DNA from: Oceanospirillaceae bacterium
Lineage (GTDB): Bacteria; Pseudomonadota; Gammaproteobacteria; Pseudomonadales; Balneatricaceae
Direction: 5' to 3'
DNA: 64,000 nucleotides
Assembly: GCA_018647765.1 (NCBI GenBank)
Contig: JABGSN010000023.1
Coordinates: 1-64,000 of the forward strand
Position numbers and translations under genes: made by a program. How positions within the stretch are numbered: position 1 is the first letter of the stretch; every line of letters starts with the position of its first letter. Of the stretch, positions 9,525 through 17,968 are shown one piece after another. The notes beneath the pieces are model-generated. The model ran no database searches, was not told the DNA's origin, and saw nothing but the letters and a program-made list of their open reading frames with translations.

Positions 9525-10628
9525 TTACTTGATGCTATCAGCAAAGGCCTTACCTAAACTAGCATTAGATGCCTGTGCACCAGCCCAGAAAGGCACTGCG
9601 ATTGCAGCGAAATCTTTTTGCGACTGCCAAACTTCTGCAAAGAATTCATTCTCATCAGAAGATTTTTGAAGCAGCGCGTTTGCCGCATTCATATACGCAG
9701 GGAAATAATCTGCTGGCGTATCATGTAATTGCACACCATGATTCTCGGTTAAGTCTTTCAAAGCCTTACCGTTCTCATAGATACGGTAAGAAATAGATTT
9801 TGACAAAGATGCATTAGCAGCTACTTCTATAGCTTTCTTTTGCATAGTGGTTAGAGAGTCATAAACATCGCCGTTTAAGTACATGTCCGCATTTACGACC
9901 ACTTGGTGAAGACCTTGTAGGTAATAATGCTTTAATACTTTTTGGAAACCAAACACACTATCAGGTTTTGGACAACACCATTCGGCGGAGTCAATTGTGC
10001 CTTTTTCAAGTGCGGGTAGGATGTCACCACCGCCCATAGCAACAGAGGCCACGCCAATGTCTTTGTAAGCTTGACCTACCATGCCTGGAGGAGCGCGGAA
10101 ACGGAGCTTACGAAAGTCATCCATGGACTCAATAGGCTCAGGGAACCATCCCAAAGCTTCTGGGCCAACAGGCTGCAACATAAAGCCTTTAACGTTAACG
10201 CCCATTTCGCCCCAAAGACGATCATAAAGTTCTTTACCACCACCGTATTGGAACCAAGAAAGGAACGCAATATTATCAAGGCCTACACCTGCACCTGCGA
10301 TAGGAGCACCAAATAGGTTAGCGGCAGGATGTTTACCACCCCAATAATGAGTCCACGCAAAACCACCGTCTAGCAAACCAGCATCAATAGCATCGATAAT
10401 GTCAGTGTTACCAACAACCGACCCCCCTGGCAATATTTCAATATTGACAGAACCGTCGGTCAATTCACGCACATCCTTAGCAAATTCATTCAACATGTGC
10501 ACTTCATCAGATTTAGTGCCAAGCACTGACTGAACACGAAGAGTAACATCTTTAGCATAAACTGCAGTGGTGCTCATAATCAGCGCACCAGCTATAGCAG
10601 CCAACTTCATTTTGTTTAAAACGGACAT
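9525..10628 (-). CDS. TRAP transporter periplasmic substrate-binding protein (DctP family)
   Basis: The protein has 367 residues with a classic Sec signal peptide (KMKLAAIAGALIMSTTAVYA, cleavage expected near residue 25). The mature part follows the DctP/TakP pattern: LPGGSVVGNTDIIDAIDAG, then a conserved Arg in KLRFRAPPGMVGQ that binds the carboxylate in characterised members, then GTIDSAEWCCP. The WCCP/WAGP-like segment places it in the TakP-like branch rather than C4-dicarboxylate DctP. It delivers substrate to the fused permease. With xsc, a GMC dehydrogenase and IclR nearby, a sulfonate such as isethionate is the likely ligand, by inference. RBS-like purines lie directly upstream of the start. 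Confidence 0.92.
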   Translation of the reverse strand: MSVLNKMKLAAIAGALIMSTTAVYAKDVTLRVQSVLGTKSDEVHMLNEFAKDVRELTDGSVNIEILPGGSVVGNTDIIDAIDAGLLDGGFAWTHYWGGKHPAANLFGAPIAGAGVGLDNIAFLSWFQYGGGKELYDRLWGEMGVNVKGFMLQPVGPEALGWFPEPIESMDDFRKLRFRAPPGMVGQAYKDIGVASVAMGGGDILPALEKGTIDSAEWCCPKPDSVFGFQKVLKHYYLQGLHQVVVNADMYLNGDVYDSLTTMQKKAIEVAANASLSKSISYRIYENGKALKDLTENHGVQLHDTPADYFPAYMNAANALLQKSSDENEFFAEVWQSQKDFAAIAVPFWAGAQASNASLGKAFADSIK

Positions 10629-10752
10629 AATTGCCCTCCATTATTATTGTAATGCCTTCAGTCGGCTGCTGCTAATTTGTATGGAAGGCGTCACACAAAG
10701 CCCCATAATTGGGAGCAACAGTAAAATTATTTAAATAAAACTCATTACTAAG

Positions 10753-11340
10753 CTAAAAATAGGTAACTAGATCCAACCATCCGTCGTACAACATCTTTGT
10801 TGTTAAATACACTAAAAACACCAAGCCCACATAAGCAATGGCTGGGAATTTCAACATCACACGCATGATTAAGGAAGCAAAAAAGGCCATCAATACAATC
10901 GCTAATACCAAACCAATCACTAACAACTGGGTGTTATCTCGAGCAATGGCCGCTACGGCCAACACATTATCTAAGGACATGGAGATGTCTGCTATAGCAA
11001 TGGTCACCAGGGCGCTTCCCATGGTGACCTTACCTTTAGCCGGGCTAGTATCATCCGCTGGGGGTGCTGCAAAGTCTTTGATGTCACCATAGAAACGCCA
11101 GCACACCCAAGCTAACAAGACACCACCTAGCAACAAAATCCCTGGCACCCCAATAATAGTGCTGGCCACTACGGCAAACAAAATACGGAATAAGGCGGCC
11201 AATGCCATGCCAGCAAGAATTACCTTACGTCGTTGATGAGCAGCCAAACCTGCAGCTGCCATACCTATCACTAAGGCGTTGTCGCCAGACAAAATTAGAT
11301 CAGCAAATACAATCTGACCAATATCTAACCAATTAAACAT
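10753..11340 (-). CDS. TerC/YjbE-family integral membrane protein
   Basis: The protein has 195 residues and about six to seven predicted membrane helices. It carries the duplicated TerC signature: LSGDNALVIGMAA in the first half and ISMSLDNVLAVAAIA in the second, each with the conserved Asp-Asn pair. Characterised TerC-superfamily members export metal ions, mainly manganese; YjbE relatives in other phyla are less clear. The start codon overlaps the end of the upstream GMC dehydrogenase gene by 8 bp, so the two are translationally coupled. No TauE-type sulfite exporter is present in the island. A role here in exporting sulfite or a sulfonate is therefore worth considering but unproven. Confidence 0.88.
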   Translation of the reverse strand: MFNWLDIGQIVFADLILSGDNALVIGMAAAGLAAHQRRKVILAGMALAALFRILFAVVASTIIGVPGILLLGGVLLAWVCWRFYGDIKDFAAPPADDTSPAKGKVTMGSALVTIAIADISMSLDNVLAVAAIARDNTQLLVIGLVLAIVLMAFFASLIMRVMLKFPAIAYVGLVFLVYLTTKMLYDGWLDLVTYF

Positions 11341-12928
11341 TAGCTATCTCCTGCAAAATCATAGCGGCGGCTTTTTCACCAATCATAATCACTGGCGCAT
11401 TGGTATTGCCCGAAGTAATGATGGGCATGATAGACGCGTCAGCTACGCGTAAACCTTCAATCCCATGCACCTTAAGTTGAGCATTCACTACCGCCATATC
11501 ATCGTGTCCCATTTTGCAGGTGCCAGTGGGATGGTAGATGGTGCTTGCAGTGTCTCTGGCCCAGTTAAGAATATCGGCATCTACTGAGGCTCCAACACTA
11601 ATACCTGGGCTATATTCTTCTGTTATTAATGACTTTAAGGGCTCTTGCTGAGCAATAAGCTGGGTGATTTTTATACCCGCAAGAAGGGTCTGTTGGTCCA
11701 ACTCGGTGGCCAGGTAGTTGGGGTGAATATCGGGGTGATCTGCAAAACGATTAGACACTAAGCTTAAGTGGCCTGTACTTTCAGGGCGCATTTGCAATAC
11801 TGATGCGGTAAATGCATTAAACTTATGCGGGCCTTCGGCAGGTGAGTCTGCACTAAAAGGCTGTATATGGAATTGGATGTCAGGCCGGTCTGGGCTTAAA
11901 TGTGTTTTAACAAAACCTGTGCCCAAACTGGCTGCCATAGTCATTGGTCCAGTGCGCTTTAATAGGTATTCTAGGCCAATTAGCCCCTGCTTAAACCAAC
12001 TATTTATTTCAGTGTTAATAGTGCTAGAGGCACATTTAAATACCGGTCTAGCTTGTAAATGGTCTTGTAAATTTTGCCCCACACCTGGTAATTCTTTTAC
12101 CATTTTTATCTTGTGAGGGGTTAACTGCTCTGCAGCACCAATGCCAGACACCATAAGTAATTGTGGTGACCCTATAGCACCAGCGCTCAAGATAACTTCT
12201 TTATTAGCTTTTAAATCGCCACTGGCTAATCGCACTCCAGTAACACGGTTGCCTTCAAATAAAAGTTTTTCCACGCAAGAACCTGTGAGTATAGTAAGGT
12301 TGGCGCGGCTGCGGGCAGGATTAAGATAGGCAACAGCTGTACTGCAGCGCCGCCCTTTTTTAGCAGTGAGTTGAAACAAGCCCACACCTTCTTGATCTTC
12401 GCCGTTGTAGTCCTTGTTAGCGGGATAACCAAAATTTTGGGCAGCTTCTAACCAAGCATCAACAACAGGTCGGCTTAAGCGTGTTTCGGATACCGTTAAC
12501 TGCCCCCCTTGACCACGCAAGTCATTGGCCGCGCCCTGCCAGTCTTCAGAACGTTTAAAGTAGGGTAACACTTGGTCCCATTGCCACCCTTCGTTACCTA
12601 AGTTAGCCCAGTCGTCGAAGTCTTGCGCTTGGCCACGAACATACAAAAGCCCATTAATAGAGCTACTGCCACCCAGCACTTTGCCTCTAGGCCAAGGAAT
12701 AGAACGCCCATTAAGCCCAGCACAGGGTTTAGATTTGTAACACCAATCTGTCAGTGGATTGCCCATGGTCTTGAAGTAACCAACGGGCACATGAATCCAT
12801 GGATACCAATCGCGCCCACCGGCTTCTAGAAGCGCCACCTGATAGCGGCCACATTCAGACAAACGATTGGCAAGAACACAACCTGCTGAACCGGCACCAA
12901 CGACGATGTAATCGAACTGCTTTGACAT
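11333..12928 (-). CDS. iseJ: GMC-family flavin dehydrogenase, candidate isethionate dehydrogenase
   Basis: The protein has 531 residues. I choose the ATG at MSKQFDY because AAGG lies 7 bp upstream; the track's extra two codons start at TTG. The N-terminus is the FAD-binding GAGSAGCVLANRLSE. The GMC signatures GKVLGGSSSINGLLYVRG and GAIGSPQLLMVSGIG are present, and the C-terminal catalytic region has the active-site His in YHPTGTCKMG and Asn in SGNTNAPVIM. It is annotated generically as choline-dehydrogenase-like. Known isethionate dehydrogenases (IseJ) are GMC proteins encoded beside an IclR regulator and xsc, which is the arrangement here. The product would be sulfoacetaldehyde. Another alcohol, such as choline, cannot be excluded. 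It is divergent from the IclR gene and coupled to terC. Confidence 0.8.
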   Translation of the reverse strand: MSKQFDYIVVGAGSAGCVLANRLSECGRYQVALLEAGGRDWYPWIHVPVGYFKTMGNPLTDWCYKSKPCAGLNGRSIPWPRGKVLGGSSSINGLLYVRGQAQDFDDWANLGNEGWQWDQVLPYFKRSEDWQGAANDLRGQGGQLTVSETRLSRPVVDAWLEAAQNFGYPANKDYNGEDQEGVGLFQLTAKKGRRCSTAVAYLNPARSRANLTILTGSCVEKLLFEGNRVTGVRLASGDLKANKEVILSAGAIGSPQLLMVSGIGAAEQLTPHKIKMVKELPGVGQNLQDHLQARPVFKCASSTINTEINSWFKQGLIGLEYLLKRTGPMTMAASLGTGFVKTHLSPDRPDIQFHIQPFSADSPAEGPHKFNAFTASVLQMRPESTGHLSLVSNRFADHPDIHPNYLATELDQQTLLAGIKITQLIAQQEPLKSLITEEYSPGISVGASVDADILNWARDTASTIYHPTGTCKMGHDDMAVVNAQLKVHGIEGLRVADASIMPIITSGNTNAPVIMIGEKAAAMILQEIANV

Positions 12929-12955
12929 GTACAAGCCTTGTTTTATTATAAAAAA

Positions 12956-12988
12956 GCAAATATTGAGACTTTTTTACTCATAATTTGC
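12956..12988. promoter_or_regulatory. Candidate IclR operator between iseJ and iseR
   Basis: An imperfect 12-bp inverted repeat (GCAAATATTGAG / CTCATAATTTGC, 10 of 12 positions matching) has a 9-bp A/T-rich spacer. It sits in the 177-bp divergent region, 28 bp upstream of the dehydrogenase start. It is the best palindrome in this region. Confidence 0.45.
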
Positions 12989-13105
12989 TAACATTATGCA
13001 TAAAACCACATTGCAAGAAAGTTTTCAAGATTTTTTTATACAAACACAGTATTCTTGACCACCATTATTTTCATTGACTCAGGCTACGAAGGAACTCTCA
13101 AAGTC

Positions 13106-13867
13106 ATGACCGAAACCACTCGTATCGCCACCAATATGCGCCTTTTTTATATTTTAGATGTGCTTGGCGAAAACCAACGACCCATGACGCCATCCGAAAT
13201 TAATGCTGAATTAAACTGGCCCAAACAAACGGTTCACCGCTTATGCAAGTCTATGGTCGAGGAAGGCTTTCTAGTTTACGACGCGGCGGGAAAAAAACTC
13301 CTGCCTAGTACCAACCTACGTAGCATTGCTAGCGGAATAGTTGCCAGTGACTGGTGTAGCACAGCTATTCACCAAGTATTGGAAAGCCTCAGTACCAAAG
13401 TACAAGAAACTGTGAACTTTGTGGTACCTGAACAACCGGGTATGATTTATAAAGACCGTGTGCAAACCAACTGGGCCTTTCAAGTACATTTGCCCGTAGG
13501 CTCCCACGTACCCTTTTATTGCACAGCTAGCGGCAAAACCTATTTAGCAAGTCTGCCTGCCAAAGCTCGCGCTCTACTAGTAGAATCCCTTGATCTAAAA
13601 CCGCTAACCAAAAATACTATTAGCCAAAAATCAGCTTTATTAGAAGAACTAAAAAAAGTCAAGAAACAAGGCTATGCTATTGATAAAGAAGAATTTTTTG
13701 AAGGAATGGTGGCTATTTCTGTACCCGTTCTGGATCCCAAAGGCAGATACCATGGAGCCCTTGCTTTTCATGGACCCACAATGCGCTTGGACGTCACAAC
13801 TATTGTCCAACACTACGCCTGTTTACGCGACTCAGCCGACCAGCTAAGCCATATTCTATTTAACTAG
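13106..13867 (+). CDS. iseR: IclR-family transcriptional regulator, candidate isethionate regulator
   Basis: The protein has 253 residues from the ATG of MTETTRIATNMRL; the ORF track begins 17 codons earlier at a TTG. An N-terminal winged HTH (LDVLGENQRPMTPSEINAEL then PKQTVHRLCKSMVEEGFL, residues 14-60) is followed by the IclR effector domain (YCTASGKTYLASLP, GYAIDKEEFFEGMVAISVPV). It is divergent from the GMC dehydrogenase gene with a palindrome between them. Its 3' end overlaps the opposite-strand FMN dehydrogenase gene by 12 bp. In described isethionate loci the regulator is also IclR-type. It probably controls the iseJ-terC and TRAP genes, by inference. Confidence 0.88.
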   Translation: MTETTRIATNMRLFYILDVLGENQRPMTPSEINAELNWPKQTVHRLCKSMVEEGFLVYDAAGKKLLPSTNLRSIASGIVASDWCSTAIHQVLESLSTKVQETVNFVVPEQPGMIYKDRVQTNWAFQVHLPVGSHVPFYCTASGKTYLASLPAKARALLVESLDLKPLTKNTISQKSALLEELKKVKKQGYAIDKEEFFEGMVAISVPVLDPKGRYHGALAFHGPTMRLDVTTIVQHYACLRDSADQLSHILFN

Positions 13868-15016
13868 GTGCCCAACCAAACTGGTAGGGTTAGCACAGTG
13901 CAATTGTGACATCACCTGCCCCAACTCTAGGCGTAATAGCTCAATAGCATGATCAGCACCAGCCTGACCATGAGCCGCAACACCATACAAAAACATGCGC
14001 CCAGCAAATACTGCCTTGGCACCTAAAGCCATATAACGAGCCACATCCACGCCAGATTCCACACCACTGTCTACCATCACTTCACATTGGTTGCCTACGG
14101 CCGCGACAATTTCCGGCAATACTTGTACTGGAGATTGGGCCGCATCTAACTGGCGACCTCCATGATTGGAGACGATAATAGCATCAGCCCCTAATGCCAC
14201 TGCACGCTGGGCATCTGTAACACTTAGTACACCTTTAACAATCAGCTTTCCTGACCACTGCGCACGTATGCGTTGCAAGCTTGCTGCGTCCACGACATCG
14301 CGTAATTTCGTGCGGATAAATTCAGCAGCATCGTCCATGGACATGGTTTGTTGGTCCATATAGGGCGTTAAATTGGCAAACTGCGGCAACCCTTCGCGCA
14401 AGGTCGCTATGCTCCATAGTGGCCGCATAGTCGACTGTATTACACTAGAAAGCGTAATTTTTGGCGGTACGCTCAGGCCACTCTTGATAGCCTTTAAGCG
14501 CCGGCTCGGGGTCGGCACATCTAGCGTCACCACCAAATTTTCACAACCGCAAGCCTTAAGCCTAGCCAACAAATCGTCTTGAATCCCCAGGTCACTGGGA
14601 GAATAGAGCTGGAACCAAAAATTTTGTTGGGCATGCTTAGCCGCCTCTTCAAGTGCTAAGGTCGACACAGTACTTAACACAAAGGGAATATTTGCCGTTC
14701 TAGCAGCTTTGGCATGCATGACCGACGCTTGTGGCCACACCAAACCCGTTAACCCCAAAGGCGCTATACCATAAGGGGCACTATATTCACGCCCCAGTAT
14801 ATGCGTTGTTAAGTTTGGTGCCTGATAGGCCTCTAGATAATGAGGTTCTAAGCGAAGACTATCCAACATTTTGCGATTATGCTGGACAGCCACACCAGTA
14901 TTACAGCCTTCTTCGATATAATCAAAAGCAAATTTAGGCACTCTCTTTTTAGCCCGACATTTTAAATCGGCCATCGATACGGACTGTGAGAGTGAATTCA
15001 TCATACTGTTGCTCAT
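13856..15016 (-). CDS. slcD: FMN-dependent alpha-hydroxy-acid dehydrogenase, candidate sulfolactate dehydrogenase
   Basis: The protein has 386 residues and the full FMN-dependent lactate/glycolate dehydrogenase TIM-barrel pattern: FDYIEEG near residue 30, IAPLGLTGL, LSTVST, FQLY, then VKGVLSVTDAQRAVALGADAIIVSNHGGRQLD, containing the catalytic His and substrate-binding Arg. Relatives oxidise L-lactate, mandelate or glycolate. It lies in an operon between DHPS dehydrogenases and sulfopyruvate decarboxylase, and the step missing from that chain is 3-sulfolactate to sulfopyruvate. I therefore assign a SlcD-like role. No membrane anchor is obvious, so coupling to the electron-transport chain would be peripheral. 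It is the last gene of the hps operon, 21 bp after comDE. Confidence 0.75.
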   Translation of the reverse strand: MSNSMMNSLSQSVSMADLKCRAKKRVPKFAFDYIEEGCNTGVAVQHNRKMLDSLRLEPHYLEAYQAPNLTTHILGREYSAPYGIAPLGLTGLVWPQASVMHAKAARTANIPFVLSTVSTLALEEAAKHAQQNFWFQLYSPSDLGIQDDLLARLKACGCENLVVTLDVPTPSRRLKAIKSGLSVPPKITLSSVIQSTMRPLWSIATLREGLPQFANLTPYMDQQTMSMDDAAEFIRTKLRDVVDAASLQRIRAQWSGKLIVKGVLSVTDAQRAVALGADAIIVSNHGGRQLDAAQSPVQVLPEIVAAVGNQCEVMVDSGVESGVDVARYMALGAKAVFAGRMFLYGVAAHGQAGADHAIELLRLELGQVMSQLHCANPTSLVGHLVK

Positions 15017-15037
15017 TGTTAAATTTAACGTCCTTAC

Positions 15038-16156
15038 CTAGGTGACGGCATTCATAAAACGCTGCTTAATAGCGACAGCTTTCAAGGGAATTTCAGCACC
15101 CACCTTATCATTGCCAGCTTCAATAAAGTAATGCATAAAACGCACTTTGCCTTGCAAACCTTTATGCAGCTCATCTACTTGATCGGTCATAGCCGTTGAC
15201 TCAATAGCTGCTGATTGAGCAAAAGCCGTCAAGTTATAGCCTTTTGAACTTAATGTAGGCTGGTTACCCGTGGAGCCCCAGCTACCATTATCTAAACAAA
15301 CCAACGTAAAGTTACTGGGGTTAAATGAGGCAATATCATACATTTGGTTAGGGTTAAAAAACATGGATCCATCACCGTCAATAACATACACATGGCGCTC
15401 TGGCTGCGCCATAGCCAAACCTAAACCCACAGCCACGGCAGAGCCTAAAGCACCTAACATATAAAAGTTGGTCTCCCGGTCTTTGGTGTTATAGAGTTCT
15501 TTAGATGGGAAGCCAATTTGCGACAAGACAATATCATGATCCTCCACTACATCCATAATTTGACCAATTGCGCCAAGGCGAGTGACACTAGGCTGGCCAC
15601 TATAGGCAGGCGCTTCAGCTTGCACGGCATTAATACGTGGCGCCCCAAAATTATGATAATCAGCACTGTTCTGTTCCCACAATTCAGGAGACATAAGGAA
15701 CACTTTGACTTTGTTATCCGCAAAGCAACTAGCTACTTCAGCATTGATATTATCAAGGTCTTCCATATTGGATAAGATTTGGTATTCCACATCAATGGCA
15801 TTTAACAAGTCTTCTACCTTACTACCAAATATAATCTGCGCTTCAATCGGCTCTTGATAATAACCACGCCAAGACACAAAAATTGGCAAACCTACCTCAT
15901 ACAGCTTTTGCATGGTGTAAAGTTCGGTGATCAAGTTACCCAAACCTGTATTTTGAATCATCATAGCCGAACGTTTATGGCCCAAGCTACGCCCAAAACA
16001 TAAACCTAAACCACCAGATTCTTTAGTTATATCCAATACCGTCATTTCAGCTGGCTTGTGGCTCATCAGCGCATTCATTTTATTACACGGCAGATAGGTA
16101 ACAGCATCCACATCATTGGTTTGTAAGGCAGACCATATACGCTGGCTATTATTCAT
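15038..16156 (-). CDS. comDE: Sulfopyruvate decarboxylase, fused alpha and beta domains
   Basis: The enzyme is a ThDP decarboxylase that converts 3-sulfopyruvate to sulfoacetaldehyde and CO2. It has 372 residues. Residues 1-165 are ComD-like (TYLPCNKMNALM; activating Glu in TKESGGLGLCFG). Residues 185-372 are ComE-like, with the ThDP motif GDGSMFFNPNQMYD and the partner Asn in CLDNGSWGSTGNQPT. In methanogens these are separate chains; a single chain is typical of bacterial sulfolactate and DHPS degraders. The gene lies between the zinc dehydrogenase and the FMN dehydrogenase with about 20-bp gaps. It routes C3 sulfonates to Xsc instead of direct cleavage by SuyAB. Confidence 0.88.
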   Translation of the reverse strand: MNNSQRIWSALQTNDVDAVTYLPCNKMNALMSHKPAEMTVLDITKESGGLGLCFGRSLGHKRSAMMIQNTGLGNLITELYTMQKLYEVGLPIFVSWRGYYQEPIEAQIIFGSKVEDLLNAIDVEYQILSNMEDLDNINAEVASCFADNKVKVFLMSPELWEQNSADYHNFGAPRINAVQAEAPAYSGQPSVTRLGAIGQIMDVVEDHDIVLSQIGFPSKELYNTKDRETNFYMLGALGSAVAVGLGLAMAQPERHVYVIDGDGSMFFNPNQMYDIASFNPSNFTLVCLDNGSWGSTGNQPTLSSKGYNLTAFAQSAAIESTAMTDQVDELHKGLQGKVRFMHYFIEAGNDKVGAEIPLKAVAIKQRFMNAVT

Positions 16157-16176
16157 AAGCTATCTCTCAATATTTA

Positions 16177-17181
16177 TTAAATTAAATGATCCGGTTGTAG
16201 CACAATTTTTGCTGCCGCAACTCGACCATGATGTAAATCGGAAAAGGCCTTAGCTCCTTCGCTTAAAGGCCGCTGTTCAACCCACTGCAATGAGCCCAAT
16301 TGGCCATGGGCTAACATTGTTAGGGCGGCACTCATATCCGCAGGGGTATAGCAGTAATTGCCTAGCACGCTCACCTCCTGCAAAGTGATTTTGCGCATAT
16401 CCAAACCATCGTCGTTATTTTGTAAACCAACGTGAGAAATAATGCCACCAGGCGCTACCTGCTCACTAGCCATGGCACGAGTTACACCAGCGCCAACACA
16501 GTCCAACACCACGTCATACTGACCAGCATGGGGTGCTATTTGACTCATAGGATCAAAACTTTGCGCCACCTGCTCTCGATCTACCGTAGCCCGACGTAAG
16601 TCATTGGTTTCGGCCAAATCAATGCTACGACAACCCTTCGCTGCCAAGACTAAAGCAGTTAACAAGCCAATTGCCCCGCCACCAATAACGAGGCAGCGTT
16701 GTTCAGATATGGGTCTATAGCTCACCCGCTCCACCAAACTCACAGCATGAAGGGCGGTGGCGGTAGGTTCCGTCAGGGATGCCGTAACCGCATCGACAGC
16801 CGCCGGGACTGATAGCAGGCTGGTTTGCTTCATCACTAGATAATCAGCATAGGCGCCAGCCAAATACATTCCGATAAGCTCTCGCTTGGTACATAAATTA
16901 CTGCGACCAGCAAGGCAGTGCTGGCAATAGCCGCAACTCATGAGTGGATTAACCACCACGCGTTGACCATCTAGCTCCCCTCCCGTTACCGTACCGCAAA
17001 CCTCGTGGCCTAAAATTAGCGGCGGTACTCGACGCTCATCATGGCCATGATAGGCATGCATGTCAGAACCACATATTGCCGTGGCTTCCACTTGCAACAG
17101 CACCTGCCCAGCACCTGCAACGGGTGTTGGCTCATCGCGATAAACCACCTCTTGAGTGGCTGTGTAAACTAAGGCTTTCAT
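16177..17181 (-). CDS. hpsP: Zinc-dependent MDR dehydrogenase of the DHPS operon
   Basis: The protein has 334 residues, a medium-chain alcohol dehydrogenase. The catalytic zinc ligands are in AICGSDMHAYHGH and LGHEVCG; the structural zinc site is the four-Cys CGYCQHCLAGRSNLC; the nucleotide fold is LVIGGGAIGLLTALVLAAKG. In the known DHPS pathway two DHPS-2-dehydrogenases (HpsO, HpsP) interconvert the enantiomers through a 2-oxo intermediate so that HpsN can use both. This gene and the SDR beside it fit those roles. Which is O and which is P is a guess. An alternative is a sorbitol/threonine-type dehydrogenase. It sits 18 bp after the SDR gene. Confidence 0.78.
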   Translation of the reverse strand: MKALVYTATQEVVYRDEPTPVAGAGQVLLQVEATAICGSDMHAYHGHDERRVPPLILGHEVCGTVTGGELDGQRVVVNPLMSCGYCQHCLAGRSNLCTKRELIGMYLAGAYADYLVMKQTSLLSVPAAVDAVTASLTEPTATALHAVSLVERVSYRPISEQRCLVIGGGAIGLLTALVLAAKGCRSIDLAETNDLRRATVDREQVAQSFDPMSQIAPHAGQYDVVLDCVGAGVTRAMASEQVAPGGIISHVGLQNNDDGLDMRKITLQEVSVLGNYCYTPADMSAALTMLAHGQLGSLQWVEQRPLSEGAKAFSDLHHGRVAAAKIVLQPDHLI

Positions 17182-17199
17182 AAATACCTCTCCCGCACT

Positions 17200-17967
17200 T
17201 TATAAGGCCGTAAAGCCGCCATCAACAGCAATCACTTGTCCGGTAATATAAGCAGATGCTTCACTAGCTAGAAATACACAAATGCCATCCAAATCAGCCA
17301 ACTTGCCGTTACGGCCAATGGCAGTTTTTTGCGCCAACTGATGTGCTGTATCACCATCTTCAAACACGGGCTGGGTTAATTCCGTTGGAAAAAATCCTGG
17401 CGCGATAGCATTGCAATTCACCCCTTGAGCCGACCAAGCTTGCGCCATGGCACGAGTTAACTGGCTTATAGCACCTTTAGAAGCACCGTAGGCAATACCA
17501 TTAGCAAAGGCTCTGCTCGACTGCAAAGAAGCGACATTAATGATGCGCCCCCAGCCTCTTTTTTGCATACCAGGAACTAACAATTGTGCCAACATAAAGG
17601 GGGCTTTCACATTCAAGGTTTGGGTTATATCCCAGCTTTGGCTAGTCACATCTTCTGCCGCTTGGCGCAAATTCACACCTGCAGTGTTGCAAATAATATC
17701 CACCTGGCCATAACAGGTTTCGGCAAAATCAGCCACTAGTTGCCAACTGGACTGCTCATTTAAGTCAGCAACAAAAAATGTGGCTTCAATACCACTTTGT
17801 TGCAGTGACTCCACTAATGCTTGCAGTGCTTCCATACGCCTTGCTACTAACACAAGCCTTGCACCCGCGGCACCTAGAGCATGAGCTTGTTGAGCACCAA
17901 TACCCGATGAAGCGCCAGTGATTAGCGCCACCTTACCGGCAAGGCTAAACATCGATTCTTGTAACAT
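17200..17967 (-). CDS. hpsO: Short-chain dehydrogenase of the DHPS operon
   Basis: The protein has 255 residues with a complete classical SDR pattern: the cofactor motif TGASSGIGAQQAHAL near residue 18, NTAGVN, catalytic Ser in VASLQSSRAFANG, catalytic YGASK, and C-terminal YITGQVIAVDGGF. The ATG used lies one base after the hpsN stop; a second ATG five codons in, just before SLAGKVALITG, is also possible. Next to hpsN and the zinc dehydrogenase it probably supplies one of the two DHPS-2-dehydrogenase activities. The substrate is inferred from context only. Confidence 0.8.
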   Translation of the reverse strand: MLQESMFSLAGKVALITGASSGIGAQQAHALGAAGARLVLVARRMEALQALVESLQQSGIEATFFVADLNEQSSWQLVADFAETCYGQVDIICNTAGVNLRQAAEDVTSQSWDITQTLNVKAPFMLAQLLVPGMQKRGWGRIINVASLQSSRAFANGIAYGASKGAISQLTRAMAQAWSAQGVNCNAIAPGFFPTELTQPVFEDGDTAHQLAQKTAIGRNGKLADLDGICVFLASEASAYITGQVIAVDGGFTAL

Positions 17968-17968
17968 C

